From: Loigolactobacillus zhaoyuanensis
GTDB lineage: Bacteria; Bacillota; Bacilli; Lactobacillales; Lactobacillaceae
Direction of reading: 5' to 3'
DNA: 64,000 nt
Assembly (NCBI RefSeq): GCF_003946385.1
Contig: NZ_RHOE01000002.1
Span: 1 to 64,000 of the forward strand
Numbering within the stretch: position 1 is the stretch's first letter; the number at the start of each line of letters is the position of its first letter. Of the stretch, positions 30,771 to 39,844 are shown one piece after another. The notes beneath the pieces were generated by a model, which ran no database searches, was not told the origin of the DNA, and was given only the letters and a program-made list of their open reading frames with translations. Position numbers and translations under genes: made by a program.

Positions 30771-32807
30771 ATGTTTGATGAGACAGATCAGTTAAGTGTT
30801 AATGCATTACGGGCGTTGAGTATTGATATGATCGAGCGTGCAGGTTCCGGCCACCCAGGGTTACCTTTAGATGCGGCACCAATGGCTTATGTTTTATACA
30901 GTCGCCATTTACGCGTTGATCCACAAGATCCAAACTGGACTAATCGTGATCGTTTTGTTTTATCCGCGGGGCATGGTTCGGCGTTGTTATACAGTTTGTT
31001 GCATCTTAGTGGGTTTCCAACAAGTATGGCTGATCTGCAACAATTCCGTCAATTGCACAGCATGACGCCTGGACATCCAGAACATGGCCTGGTGGCAGGG
31101 GTGGATGCGACTACGGGACCACTAGGACAAGGGTTAGGCATGGCCGTGGGGATGGCGATGGCCGAGACGCACTTAGCCGCACAGTTTAATATGCCACAGC
31201 AGCAAGTGATCGATCATTTCACCTACGTGATCTGTGGGGATGGCGACTTGATGGAAGGTATCTCCCATGAAGCGGCAAGCTTAGCTGGCAACCTTAAACT
31301 CAATAAATTAATTGTGTTGTATGATTCAAACGATGTATCATTAGATGGCGCAACTGATCGTACTTTTTCGGACGATGCCCAGCAACGTTTTACTAGTTAT
31401 GGTTGGGATTACCAGAAAGTTAGCGATGGTAATGATTTAGCAGCAATCGATACTGCCATCACAGCGGCTAAAGCAGCGACGGATGCGCCTAGTATAATTG
31501 AAATTAAAACAACGATTGGCTTCGGGGCACCAAAGCAGGGAACGCATTTAGTTCATGGTGCCCCATTAGGACAAAGTGATCTAGCAGTGACCAAGCGCAA
31601 CCTAGGCTGGCAGGCAGAGCCATTTACAGTACCAGCAGCGGTCAAACAACGTTTCCAAAAACAAGTTCAGCAGCGTGGTCAGAGTGCACATCAACAATGG
31701 CAAACCTTATTAACGACCTATGCACAAGCACAGCCTGCGTTAGCTGAGCAATTACAGCAGGCGTTAACCCAGAAATTACCAGTAAATTGGCAAGCCGACC
31801 TACCACAATATCAAATGGGCACCAGTGAAGCCGGGCGGACTACTAGTCAAAAAATGATCCAAGCATTAGCAGCAAAAGTGCCTAGTCTCTGGGGTGGAGC
31901 GGCTGATTTGGCTTCCTCAAATAAAACTGATATTGCGGCTAGTAACTCCTTTAGTGCTACAGCGCGGCAGGAGCGTAACCTGAATTTTGGTGTTCGTGAG
32001 TTTGCTGAAGCTGCAGCGATGAATGGCATTGCTTTGCACGGTGGGACCCACGTTTTCGGCGGTACTTTCTTCGTTTTTTCCGACTACATGCGCGGTGCGA
32101 TTCGTTTAGCCGCGTTGCAGCATTTACCGGTCACTTACATTTTCACTCATGATTCATTGGCTGTCGGCGAAGATGGGCCGACTCATGAACCCGTTGAGCA
32201 GTTGATGAGTTTACGGGCGATGCCAGGAATCAGTGTGATTCGGCCGGCTGATCCCAATGAGGCAGTTGCTGCTTGGCGTTTGGCGATGACGACCAATGAT
32301 CGCCCCACTGTATTAGTTCTAACGCGGCAGGAACTAGCGGTATTGCAAGGCAGTTTACAGCAGCCAAATGGGGTTAGCCGCGGCGGCTACGTGATCTCAC
32401 CGCAACAACATAGTCAAGCTGAAGGAATTTTAATGGCTTCTGGTTCAGAAGTGGCCTTGGCGATCAAGGCCCAGCAGCAACTACGGAAATTTGGCCACGA
32501 TGTAGCTGTGGTTTCAATGCCTTGCTTTGACCGCTTCATGCAACAGTCAGCTGCTTACCGCGAGCAAGTTTTGCCCCAGCAGATCCGGCGCCGTGTTTCA
32601 ATCGAATTAGGGGTCACCTTAGGCTGGGAACGTTTTGTCGGTTTGGATGGCTTGAGTCTTGGCGTTGATACCTTTGGCGCTAGCGGTCCTGCAGCTGAAG
32701 TGTTAGCTGAGTATGGTTTCACGACGGCAGCCTTAGTCGCTGCTTACCAGAAGCTATGGCGAGCTGATCACCGTTTACAAACACCAATTCAACGGAGTGT
32801 GATTTAA
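30771..32807 (+). CDS. tkt: Transketolase
   Basis: Transketolase exchanges two-carbon units between sugar phosphates with thiamine diphosphate. Here it probably supplies erythrose 4-phosphate for DAHP synthase. The 678-residue protein has RAGSGHPGLPLDAAPM near the start and the TPP motif GDGDLMEGISHEAASLAG. The pyrimidine domain includes FGVREFAEAAAMNGIALHGG and EDGPTHEPVEQL. ATG at 30771 is chosen because GGGGGAAT precedes it; an in-frame ATG at 30735 falls inside the T2 hairpin. It is the first structural gene behind the attenuator. Confidence 0.94.
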   Translation: MFDETDQLSVNALRALSIDMIERAGSGHPGLPLDAAPMAYVLYSRHLRVDPQDPNWTNRDRFVLSAGHGSALLYSLLHLSGFPTSMADLQQFRQLHSMTPGHPEHGLVAGVDATTGPLGQGLGMAVGMAMAETHLAAQFNMPQQQVIDHFTYVICGDGDLMEGISHEAASLAGNLKLNKLIVLYDSNDVSLDGATDRTFSDDAQQRFTSYGWDYQKVSDGNDLAAIDTAITAAKAATDAPSIIEIKTTIGFGAPKQGTHLVHGAPLGQSDLAVTKRNLGWQAEPFTVPAAVKQRFQKQVQQRGQSAHQQWQTLLTTYAQAQPALAEQLQQALTQKLPVNWQADLPQYQMGTSEAGRTTSQKMIQALAAKVPSLWGGAADLASSNKTDIAASNSFSATARQERNLNFGVREFAEAAAMNGIALHGGTHVFGGTFFVFSDYMRGAIRLAALQHLPVTYIFTHDSLAVGEDGPTHEPVEQLMSLRAMPGISVIRPADPNEAVAAWRLAMTTNDRPTVLVLTRQELAVLQGSLQQPNGVSRGGYVISPQQHSQAEGILMASGSEVALAIKAQQQLRKFGHDVAVVSMPCFDRFMQQSAAYREQVLPQQIRRRVSIELGVTLGWERFVGLDGLSLGVDTFGASGPAAEVLAEYGFTTAALVAAYQKLWRADHRLQTPIQRSVI

Positions 32808-33680
32808 TTGATCGATGGTAAAACGCAATTATTTGGCTTTTTTGCTCATCCGGCTCAACACAGTTTGTCGCCGTTAATGTATAATATTACTTTTGCGCAG
32901 CAGGGGTTAAATGCGACCTATCTTGCTTTTGATTTTAAAACTGATTTAGCTGCTGCGGTGGCGAGTATTCGCACTTTAAATTTTGGCGGGGTCAATTTGT
33001 CGATGCCATTTAAGGCGCAAGTGTTGCCCTTATTGGATGAAGTGGCGCCGGAAGCAAGCTTAATTGGTGCAGTTAATACGATCGTCAATCAAAATGGTCA
33101 CTTAGTTGGCCATAGCACAGATGGCGCCGGCTTTTTCGCTGGCTTAGCCCAGCAAGACCAACAATTTAAGCAAGCGCATTTAACGATTCTGGGCGCTGGC
33201 GGCGCTGGACTTGCGATCATCGCCGCTGCCGCTCATGCCGGTTTCACCACGGTTGATGTGTTTAAACGCCAAAATAGCACGTATGCAACTGTGGCCGCCA
33301 AGTTAGCTAAAATCGCGGCGGCTACACAGATCGCGATCAATTTGCACGACTATTCGGCGAACGCTGAGCTTACTGCAGCAATCCAACAAAGCGATTTACT
33401 AGTTAATGCCACCAATATTGGTATGGGCACTAGTCAAGAATTACCATTGCCACTAGCGGTACTCAAACAGATCGCCACCAGGACAGTGGTTAGCGACGTG
33501 GTTTATTTTCCACAAGAAACGGTATTTTTAAAGGCAGCGCGCCGTTTAGGTTGTCCAACTTATAACGGATTACCGATGCTGATCCAGCAGGGGGCCTTGG
33601 CCTTCAAATTATGGACGGACGCTGAAATGCCAATTGATCAAGTGACACAAGCTTTGGAACAGCAACTCTATCAAAAATAA
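32808..33680 (+). CDS. aroE: Shikimate dehydrogenase
   Basis: AroE reduces 3-dehydroshikimate to shikimate with NADPH. The 290-residue sequence shows the substrate-binding SLSPLMYN, the catalytic lysine in NLSMPFKAQV, and the aspartate in HSTDGAGFF. A nucleotide loop GAGGAGLAI follows. The start is TTG at 32808, immediately after the tkt stop codon, with CGGAGTG upstream. Some paralogues of this family use quinate; the operon supports shikimate. Confidence 0.9.
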   Translation: MIDGKTQLFGFFAHPAQHSLSPLMYNITFAQQGLNATYLAFDFKTDLAAAVASIRTLNFGGVNLSMPFKAQVLPLLDEVAPEASLIGAVNTIVNQNGHLVGHSTDGAGFFAGLAQQDQQFKQAHLTILGAGGAGLAIIAAAAHAGFTTVDVFKRQNSTYATVAAKLAKIAAATQIAINLHDYSANAELTAAIQQSDLLVNATNIGMGTSQELPLPLAVLKQIATRTVVSDVVYFPQETVFLKAARRLGCPTYNGLPMLIQQGALAFKLWTDAEMPIDQVTQALEQQLYQK

Positions 33681-33699
33681 AAATATAAGAGGTAAAGAC

Positions 33700-34701
33700 A
33701 TGATTATTCAATTAAAAGCAAACGCAGACGAGCAAGTTATCACCGGATTAATTAACCGTTTAAAAGCGACACCAGCCACCGTGATTCGGATCAACAATCA
33801 TTTGGCAATCCCAGAAGTTAAAACAACTGCACTTTCGGCAACAGAAGCTAGCGTGGTAGCAGAAGTCATCGAAAAGACACCTGCAGCTGTACTGGGTAGT
33901 CGCTTATTCCAGCCAGAAGACACGGTGATCACGCTACCGCACTCTGTTATTGGCGGCAAAGGGAATTTCACGATGATGGCTGGTCCTTGTTCTGTTGAAT
34001 CAGAAGCCCATGTGCGCAAAATGGCTAAGGTGGCTAAAGCGGGCGGCGCTACTTTATTACGTGGCGGGGCCTACAAACCACGGACCTCACCTTACAGTTT
34101 CCAAGGTCTAGGCGAAGCTGGTTTAAAATACTTACGCGAAGCCGCTGATGAAAACGGCATGGACGTCATTACTGAAGTCATGGATGAGACCCACGTCGAT
34201 TTGATTGCTAAATACACTGATGTGTTCCAAATTGGCGCCCGCAACATGCAGAATTTTTCTTTATTGAAGGCAGTTGGTAAAACCAATGTGCCAGTTGCTT
34301 TGAAGCGTGGCTTAGCCGGTTCGATCGACGATTTATTAAATGCTTCGGAATACATTGCTGCTGGTGGTAACCATCAAATTATGTTATTGGAACGTGGCAT
34401 TCGGACCTTTGATAATAAATACACGCGCAACACTTTTGACTTAGCGGCAGTACCTGTTTTGCAGAAGCTGACCCACTACCCCGTTATTGTTGATCCTAGC
34501 CATGCAGTTGGTGAATGGGATCTAGTAACACCAATGGCTTATGCTGGTGTTGCGGCAGGTGCTTCCGGGATGATCGTAGAGATCCACGATGACCCTGAAC
34601 ATGCCTTTTCTGATGGCCCGCAAGCATTGAAACCCGATACTTACTTGAAAATGACGGAACAAGTTTTTGCCATGCGTAAGTTAATGGATAGCTGGGAATA
34701 A
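33700..34701 (+). CDS. aroF: 3-deoxy-D-arabino-heptulosonate 7-phosphate synthase (type I beta)
   Basis: This enzyme joins phosphoenolpyruvate and erythrose 4-phosphate, the first step of the shikimate pathway. The 333-residue protein has a short N-terminal ferredoxin-like regulatory domain (about residues 1-70). The barrel shows AGPCSVES, RGGAYKPRTSPYSFQG, QIGARNMQNF and VDPSHAVGEWDLV. This is the class called AroF in Gram-positives. AAGAGGT precedes the ATG. Confidence 0.94.
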   Translation: MIIQLKANADEQVITGLINRLKATPATVIRINNHLAIPEVKTTALSATEASVVAEVIEKTPAAVLGSRLFQPEDTVITLPHSVIGGKGNFTMMAGPCSVESEAHVRKMAKVAKAGGATLLRGGAYKPRTSPYSFQGLGEAGLKYLREAADENGMDVITEVMDETHVDLIAKYTDVFQIGARNMQNFSLLKAVGKTNVPVALKRGLAGSIDDLLNASEYIAAGGNHQIMLLERGIRTFDNKYTRNTFDLAAVPVLQKLTHYPVIVDPSHAVGEWDLVTPMAYAGVAAGASGMIVEIHDDPEHAFSDGPQALKPDTYLKMTEQVFAMRKLMDSWE

Positions 34702-34720
34702 TAAGGAAGAGGGCTGTATC

Positions 34721-35806
34721 GTGCAACAAGTTGAGGTTAAGTTACCGCAAAAAGAATATCCAATTTATATCGAAAATGGCTTACTTGCGCAAACGGGCAC
34801 TTTAGTCAGAAAACAATGGCCTAAAGTACAACAAGTAGCGTTGATCAGTGATAGCAATGTGACGCCGCTATACGCAGAAAAAGTTCGGCTACAACTCGTA
34901 CAGGCCGGATTTCAAGTTTATCTTTATACTGTGACTGCTGGCGAAGCGGCTAAATCATTAGGTGTAGTGGCGTCGTTATATGATGAATTGTTAGGCGATG
35001 GTTTTACCCGTAGTGCTGGTGTGATCGCGCTAGGTGGCGGCGTGGTTGGTGACCTAGCAGGCTTTGTTGCTTCGACCTTTATGCGTGGCTTAGCGTTTAT
35101 CCAAATACCGACCTCGTTGTTGGCACAAGTGGATAGTAGTGTTGGTGGCAAAACGGCAGTCGATCTGCCGGCTGGTAAAAATTTAGTTGGTACATTCTAT
35201 CAACCTGATGCAGTGTTGATCGACCCAGACACCCTAATGACCTTATCGCAGCGTTATTTAGTCGAAGGTTATGCGGAAGTGGTCAAAATGGCCGCCATTG
35301 CTAGCGCTGATTTTTGGCAGTTGATCACGCAAATTCAATCAGTAGCAGCGATTTTAACTCACGCTAATGCATTGATTCAAGCGAGTGTGACATTTAAAGC
35401 TAAGATCGTTATGGCCGACGAAAAAGAAGCTGGCTTGCGCCAAATTTTGAACTTTGGCCATACTTTCGGTCATGCAGTTGAGGCTGGTGCTAACGGCGCA
35501 TTGGCACATGGTGAGGCAGTCAGCATTGGGATGGTGACGTTGACCCAATGTTTCGAGCATGCTGGTTTATCACCAGTCGGCATGACCGCAAAGTTACGCC
35601 AGCAATTAGTTGCGGTCGGTTTACCAGTGACCAGTGATTTGATCGGTCAAGCAGATTTTTATACACGAATCGCAAAAGACAAGAAAAATCGGGGTGGGCG
35701 CGTTAATCTGATTTATTTAAAGGCAATCGGTGAACCAACCGTTTATCCACTAGATCTGATGCAGCTACCTGAATTTGTGACTCAGAATTTATTGGCGGTT
35801 AAATAA
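34721..35806 (+). CDS. aroB: 3-dehydroquinate synthase
   Basis: AroB cyclises DAHP to 3-dehydroquinate using NAD and a metal. The 361-residue protein has the NAD-binding block ALGGGVVGDLAGFVASTFMRG. The metal-site regions are EGYAEVVKMA and LNFGHTFGHAVEAG. The start is GTG at 34721 behind AAGGAAGAGGG. The stop codon overlaps the start of pheA (TAATG). Confidence 0.96.
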   Translation: MQQVEVKLPQKEYPIYIENGLLAQTGTLVRKQWPKVQQVALISDSNVTPLYAEKVRLQLVQAGFQVYLYTVTAGEAAKSLGVVASLYDELLGDGFTRSAGVIALGGGVVGDLAGFVASTFMRGLAFIQIPTSLLAQVDSSVGGKTAVDLPAGKNLVGTFYQPDAVLIDPDTLMTLSQRYLVEGYAEVVKMAAIASADFWQLITQIQSVAAILTHANALIQASVTFKAKIVMADEKEAGLRQILNFGHTFGHAVEAGANGALAHGEAVSIGMVTLTQCFEHAGLSPVGMTAKLRQQLVAVGLPVTSDLIGQADFYTRIAKDKKNRGGRVNLIYLKAIGEPTVYPLDLMQLPEFVTQNLLAVK

Positions 35807-36645
35807 TGGCACCACGGTTAGCAGTATTAGGGCCAGCAGGGACGTTTAGCGATATTGCGGCACAACGCTATTTGCGGCAGCAACAACTAACCTGGCAATC
35901 GGTCTACCATAATTCGATCGATCAAGTGGCGGCCAGCATTCAAAATGGAACGGAATATGCTTTATTACCATTGGAGAATACACTGGATGGCTACGTCCAA
36001 AATACGTTGGCGATCCTTAGCGATGCAGACTTACAAGTGGTCGGCGAAGTGCTTGTGCCAGTGCGGTTCTCACTAGCAGCTAACGCGACGAATTTAGCGG
36101 CGATCAAGCGGATCTACGTTCAATTTAAAACTAAAGGGCAATGTGAACAGATACTGACCCAATTACCGCATGCCGAACGTTTGACGACGGAAAGCAACAT
36201 GTTATCGTTTGCCAAGTTACAGGATGCCGCCAGTGGTGACGCCGCAATTATTCCGCAAGCGCAATTAGCGGCGTTACCGGATACTTTTTTAAAGTTGGCA
36301 GACGTCACTGATACTAAAGAAAATTACACGCGGTTTATTGTGGTAAAAAAAGCGGCCGTACCATTGCAGCAGGTCCAACCGTGGTCAAGCGATTTTCGAG
36401 CTTTATGTTATATCACGCCGCAAACCGATCATGCTGGCTTATTAAGCGAGCTGCTGCAGGTTTTTGCGCAACATGATTTGAATTTGATTTCGATCATGTC
36501 ACGCCCCACACGCCGCGAATTAGGCCATTATCGGTTTTTTATCGAAATTGGTGGTCATGCCGGCCAATCGGCGACCTTGGCGGCAGCATTTGCCCAACTG
36601 AGCCCACAGAATCAAGTAAAGTATCTAGGTAGTTTTGGTAAATAA
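35806..36645 (+). CDS. pheA: Prephenate dehydratase
   Basis: PheA converts prephenate to phenylpyruvate, the committed step to phenylalanine. The 279-residue protein has the catalytic TRF motif in ENYTRFIVV near residue 180 and a C-terminal ACT domain. The usual allosteric ESRP reads MSRP here (ISIMSRPTRRELGHYRFF) and the GAL block reads AGLL, so feedback control by phenylalanine may differ. No chorismate mutase domain is present. It is the last gene of the operon; no strong terminator is seen. Confidence 0.94.
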   Translation: MAPRLAVLGPAGTFSDIAAQRYLRQQQLTWQSVYHNSIDQVAASIQNGTEYALLPLENTLDGYVQNTLAILSDADLQVVGEVLVPVRFSLAANATNLAAIKRIYVQFKTKGQCEQILTQLPHAERLTTESNMLSFAKLQDAASGDAAIIPQAQLAALPDTFLKLADVTDTKENYTRFIVVKKAAVPLQQVQPWSSDFRALCYITPQTDHAGLLSELLQVFAQHDLNLISIMSRPTRRELGHYRFFIEIGGHAGQSATLAAAFAQLSPQNQVKYLGSFGK

Positions 36646-36750
36646 ATAAGTCTGAAAATTTATTTTCAATCCTCTTGCATTTTCATGAAAATCCTTGTAG
36701 ACTATCGACTATTGTCTAAATCGGTTTGGAAAATGAAAGGGGATTTTGTT

Positions 36751-38151
36751 GTGCGCACTTTAACTGAGGGTCGGCCATTAAAATTAATTCTCTGGTTTAC
36801 GTTGCCTTTATTGATTGGTAACTTTTTCCAGCAGTTTTATAATATTGCCGACACTTTGATCGTTGGCCAAACACTAGGCGTTAAAGCTTTAGCGGCAGTT
36901 GGCGCAACTGGTGGGATTTCGTTTTTGATCATTGGTTTTGCTCAAGGGATGACCACTGGCCTATCTTTATTAACAGCGCGACGGTTTGGTGCGCATGATT
37001 TTCTTGGTGTTCGTCGTAGTTTTGGCGTTAGCATTGTGATCAGTTTAGTGGTGGCGATCTTGTTGACCATTGTTAGCTTATTGTTTACGCGGCAATTTTT
37101 AGTGATGATGGCGACGCCGACTGCCATTTTGGCGCAAGCGGTCACCTTTATCCGAATTATTTTTGCGGGTATCATCGCTTCAATGGCGTTTAATCTACTA
37201 TCAAATATGTTGCGTGCGTTAGGCGACAGCCGGACACCGTTAATTTTCTTAGTCATCGCCAGTGTCGTCAATATTGTGCTGGATTTTGTGTTGATCATGG
37301 GATTTCATCTAGGTGTGGCTGGTGCTGGTTATGCTACAGTGACTGCGCAAGTGGTCGCTAGTTTATTATGTTTAGTTTACATTTGGCGCCATATTCCTTA
37401 TTTGCAAGTGACCTGGCGTGATTTAAAATGGGATAAGTCCCTCTACTGGGAACATTTACGGATGGGCTTGCCGCTTGGTTTTCAGTCATCGGTGATTGCG
37501 ATCGGCGCAATTATTTTGCAAGTTGCTTTAAATGACCTCGGGACTAATGCGGTAGCGGCGTCAACGGCGGCCAGTAAAATTGACCAAATCGCAACCTTAC
37601 CGATGATGTCGTTGGGCATCACATTAGGCACTTATGCCGCGCAAAACTATGGTGCCCAAGCCTATGGCCGAATTATTAAAGGTGTGCGTCAAAGTTTGAT
37701 GTTGTCAGTCGGCTTCAGCGTTATTTTAAGTGGTGTCATTATTTTTAGTGGCCGCGCGTTGGTGACCTTATTTATTGGTAATGATACGGCGGTGCTGGAT
37801 CTGGCGCAAAGCTATTTCTTAGTGGTGGCTAGCGGTTATGTTTTCTTGGATATTTTGTTTGTTATGCGTTATACCTTGCAGGGTTTAGGCTACAGCATGA
37901 TTTCAATCGTTGCTGGAATTGCGGAGCTGGCGATGCGTGCTTTGGCGGTGTTTGTGCTGGTGAAGCCGTTCGGTTACGCTGGCGCCGCGGCGGCCGAACC
38001 GTTGGCCTGGATCGGCTCCTGTATCGTGCTAGTGATCACTTATGTACGGGCGATTCGCCACTTACGCAAGGCTGAACAGTTACAGTTAAAAGTTAAAGGT
38101 GAACCGGCGCAGCTAAGCGCAACCCCGAAATTAGAATTAGCGGAAGAATAG
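36751..38151 (+). CDS. MATE-family efflux transporter
   Basis: A membrane antiporter of the multidrug and toxic compound extrusion family, with 466 residues and about twelve hydrophobic segments. LPLLIGNFFQQFYNIADTLIVGQ and the repeated half (MGLPLGFQSSVIAIGAIILQ) are typical. The substrate cannot be told. The start is taken as GTG at 36751 because AAAGGGGA lies eight bases before it; an in-frame ATG at 36733 precedes that site. The C-terminal tail of about 30 residues is polar. Confidence 0.88.
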   Translation: MRTLTEGRPLKLILWFTLPLLIGNFFQQFYNIADTLIVGQTLGVKALAAVGATGGISFLIIGFAQGMTTGLSLLTARRFGAHDFLGVRRSFGVSIVISLVVAILLTIVSLLFTRQFLVMMATPTAILAQAVTFIRIIFAGIIASMAFNLLSNMLRALGDSRTPLIFLVIASVVNIVLDFVLIMGFHLGVAGAGYATVTAQVVASLLCLVYIWRHIPYLQVTWRDLKWDKSLYWEHLRMGLPLGFQSSVIAIGAIILQVALNDLGTNAVAASTAASKIDQIATLPMMSLGITLGTYAAQNYGAQAYGRIIKGVRQSLMLSVGFSVILSGVIIFSGRALVTLFIGNDTAVLDLAQSYFLVVASGYVFLDILFVMRYTLQGLGYSMISIVAGIAELAMRALAVFVLVKPFGYAGAAAAEPLAWIGSCIVLVITYVRAIRHLRKAEQLQLKVKGEPAQLSATPKLELAEE

Positions 38152-38152
38152 T

Positions 38153-38193
38153 AAAACGCAGATTGGCCAGCAAAGGTCAACCTGCGTTTTTTT
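38153..38193. terminator. Shared terminator between the MATE and PEBP genes
   Basis: AAAACGCAG and CTGCGTTTT form the base of an interrupted stem with T runs on both sides, between two convergent genes. Confidence 0.7.
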
Positions 38194-38701
38194 ACGCGCG
38201 ACTAGGTAGTTCTAATTGTGCCTGTTCTAAAATATGTCCCTGGCTGGCGTGATAAAATTCATTGAGCCAGTAGCCGTTATCGAGCGGTAACATTTGATCC
38301 AGTGCATAGACGGTTAACTGATAAAGATGGGTTTTATCCGGCGGCGTTGGACCAATGTAGCGCTGCTCGGCCAGCAGATCATCAACTTCGACAAAGGGTG
38401 AGGCGAGACTGTTTTTGCCTTGTGCGAATTGGTCAGTTAAATCACGACTGGCGTTGGCTGGTAATTTTGTTAATTCCGGCGCTAAATTAGTTGCCAGCCA
38501 ATGGATCCACGGGAAGCCAGCAATAGGAACAGCATCAAAATCAAGTAAGGTCAACGCCCAAGCTTGTGTTTGCGCTGGGAAGTCTTGTACCTGAACTGGA
38601 AACGACTGAATGGGCCCATTAGCATCGCGCCAAGTTTCCGGTGCGTATTTACCATATTGATCGGCTAAATAACCATTAACAGTGGGAACGATAATTTTCA
38701 T
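38192..38701 (-). CDS. YbhB/YbcL family (PEBP-like) protein
   Basis: The 169-residue protein resembles bacterial phosphatidylethanolamine-binding protein homologues. It has the family blocks TWRDANGPIQSFPVQVQDFPAQ and FPWIHWLATN, with YIGPTPPDKTHLYQLTVYALD holding the ligand-site region. There is no signal peptide, so it is cytosolic. The physiological role of this family in bacteria is unclear. It is convergent with the MATE gene and divergent from proB. Confidence 0.85.
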   Translation of the reverse strand: MKIIVPTVNGYLADQYGKYAPETWRDANGPIQSFPVQVQDFPAQTQAWALTLLDFDAVPIAGFPWIHWLATNLAPELTKLPANASRDLTDQFAQGKNSLASPFVEVDDLLAEQRYIGPTPPDKTHLYQLTVYALDQMLPLDNGYWLNEFYHASQGHILEQAQLELPSRA

Positions 38702-38857
38702 TTAAACACCACTTTCATGAGCATGTGTCAAAGGCAACGACTTGTTAGAACTGATCACCAAAAATAAGCTAAGCCAGTCATTATAAATGGCACACCTTGT
38801 TTACCCTGACTTTACGCGGTTTGAATAGTTAATTCAAGTTTTATGACAGTTAACTTT

Positions 38858-38886
38858 GTTCGCTAAGGGGATTGTGTTAAAATGAG
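38858..38886 (+). promoter_or_regulatory. Candidate proBA promoter
   Basis: A TTGTTC, about 16 nt, TAAAAT arrangement lies around 38856-38884, about 50 bp before proB. A TATAAT follows a few bases later. Confidence 0.4.
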
Positions 38887-38932
38887 TATAATTTTAATGT
38901 TCTGTTAATAATTCAAAAAGGATGATTAGGCG

Positions 38933-39775
38933 ATGGCAGAGATCCGGCAAATTAAAGCGCAACGAATTGTGGTCAAAGTGGGTACCAGTAGTCTTATTTA
39001 TCCCAACAATCAACTGAATTTACACACGATCACGCGTCTAGCTTTGGTCCTGAGTGATTTAAAGAATCAAGGTAAAGAAGTTGTGTTGGTGTCCTCAGGT
39101 GCAGTGGGCGTCGGTATGAACAAGTTGGGCTTGGCGCAACGACCAACTACAGTTCCCGAGCAACAAGCAGTGGCAGCTGTTGGTCAGGGTGAATTAATGG
39201 CGATTTATGGGCGGGCGTTTGGTACTTATAATCAGACGGTGGGCCAGATGTTGTTGACCCGTGACGTGATTGCGTATCCCCAAAGTCACAGCAACGCACT
39301 GAATACTTTCCAAAATCTACTTAAAATGAACGTGATTCCTGTTGTGAATGAAAATGATAGTGTGGCTGTCGAAGAATTTAATCATTTAACCACCTTTGGC
39401 GAAAATGATGTCTTGGCGGCGATCATTACTAATTTGATCGATGCTGATCTATTGATCGTATTATCGGATATCGATGGTTTTTATTCGGCGAATCCACTGA
39501 AAGATAAGCATGCGCATTTGTTAGATGAAGTGGGACAAATTAATCAGCAAGTCCTAGCCGCAGCCGGTGGCCATGGCACTAAATATGGTACTGGCGGGAT
39601 GGTCACTAAGTTAAAAGCAGCGAAGCGGATCATTGACCATCAGCAGCAAATGGTTTTAGCCAACGGTCGTGATCCCCAAATCATTTATCGAATTTTAGCA
39701 GGTGAAAAGGTGGGGACGTTGTTTGAAGCCCAACCCACAAACTCGGTCCAGCAGTTAGCGAGTAACGATCAGTAA
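38933..39775 (+). CDS. proB: Glutamate 5-kinase
   Basis: ProB phosphorylates glutamate, the first step of proline synthesis. The 280-residue protein has VVKVGTSSLIYP, VSSGAVGVGMNKLG and the later NENDSVAVEE and GTGGMVTKLKAA blocks of the amino-acid kinase fold. The C-terminal PUA domain of many ProB proteins is absent, as in other short Firmicutes forms. proA follows 69 bp downstream. Confidence 0.94.
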   Translation: MAEIRQIKAQRIVVKVGTSSLIYPNNQLNLHTITRLALVLSDLKNQGKEVVLVSSGAVGVGMNKLGLAQRPTTVPEQQAVAAVGQGELMAIYGRAFGTYNQTVGQMLLTRDVIAYPQSHSNALNTFQNLLKMNVIPVVNENDSVAVEEFNHLTTFGENDVLAAIITNLIDADLLIVLSDIDGFYSANPLKDKHAHLLDEVGQINQQVLAAAGGHGTKYGTGGMVTKLKAAKRIIDHQQQMVLANGRDPQIIYRILAGEKVGTLFEAQPTNSVQQLASNDQ

Positions 39776-39844
39776 CCTAATTCTTACTAGAAAAATGGCA
39801 CCATCTATTGATTGTTGTTCTTGGTGAAGTAGAGGAGGAGTAAA

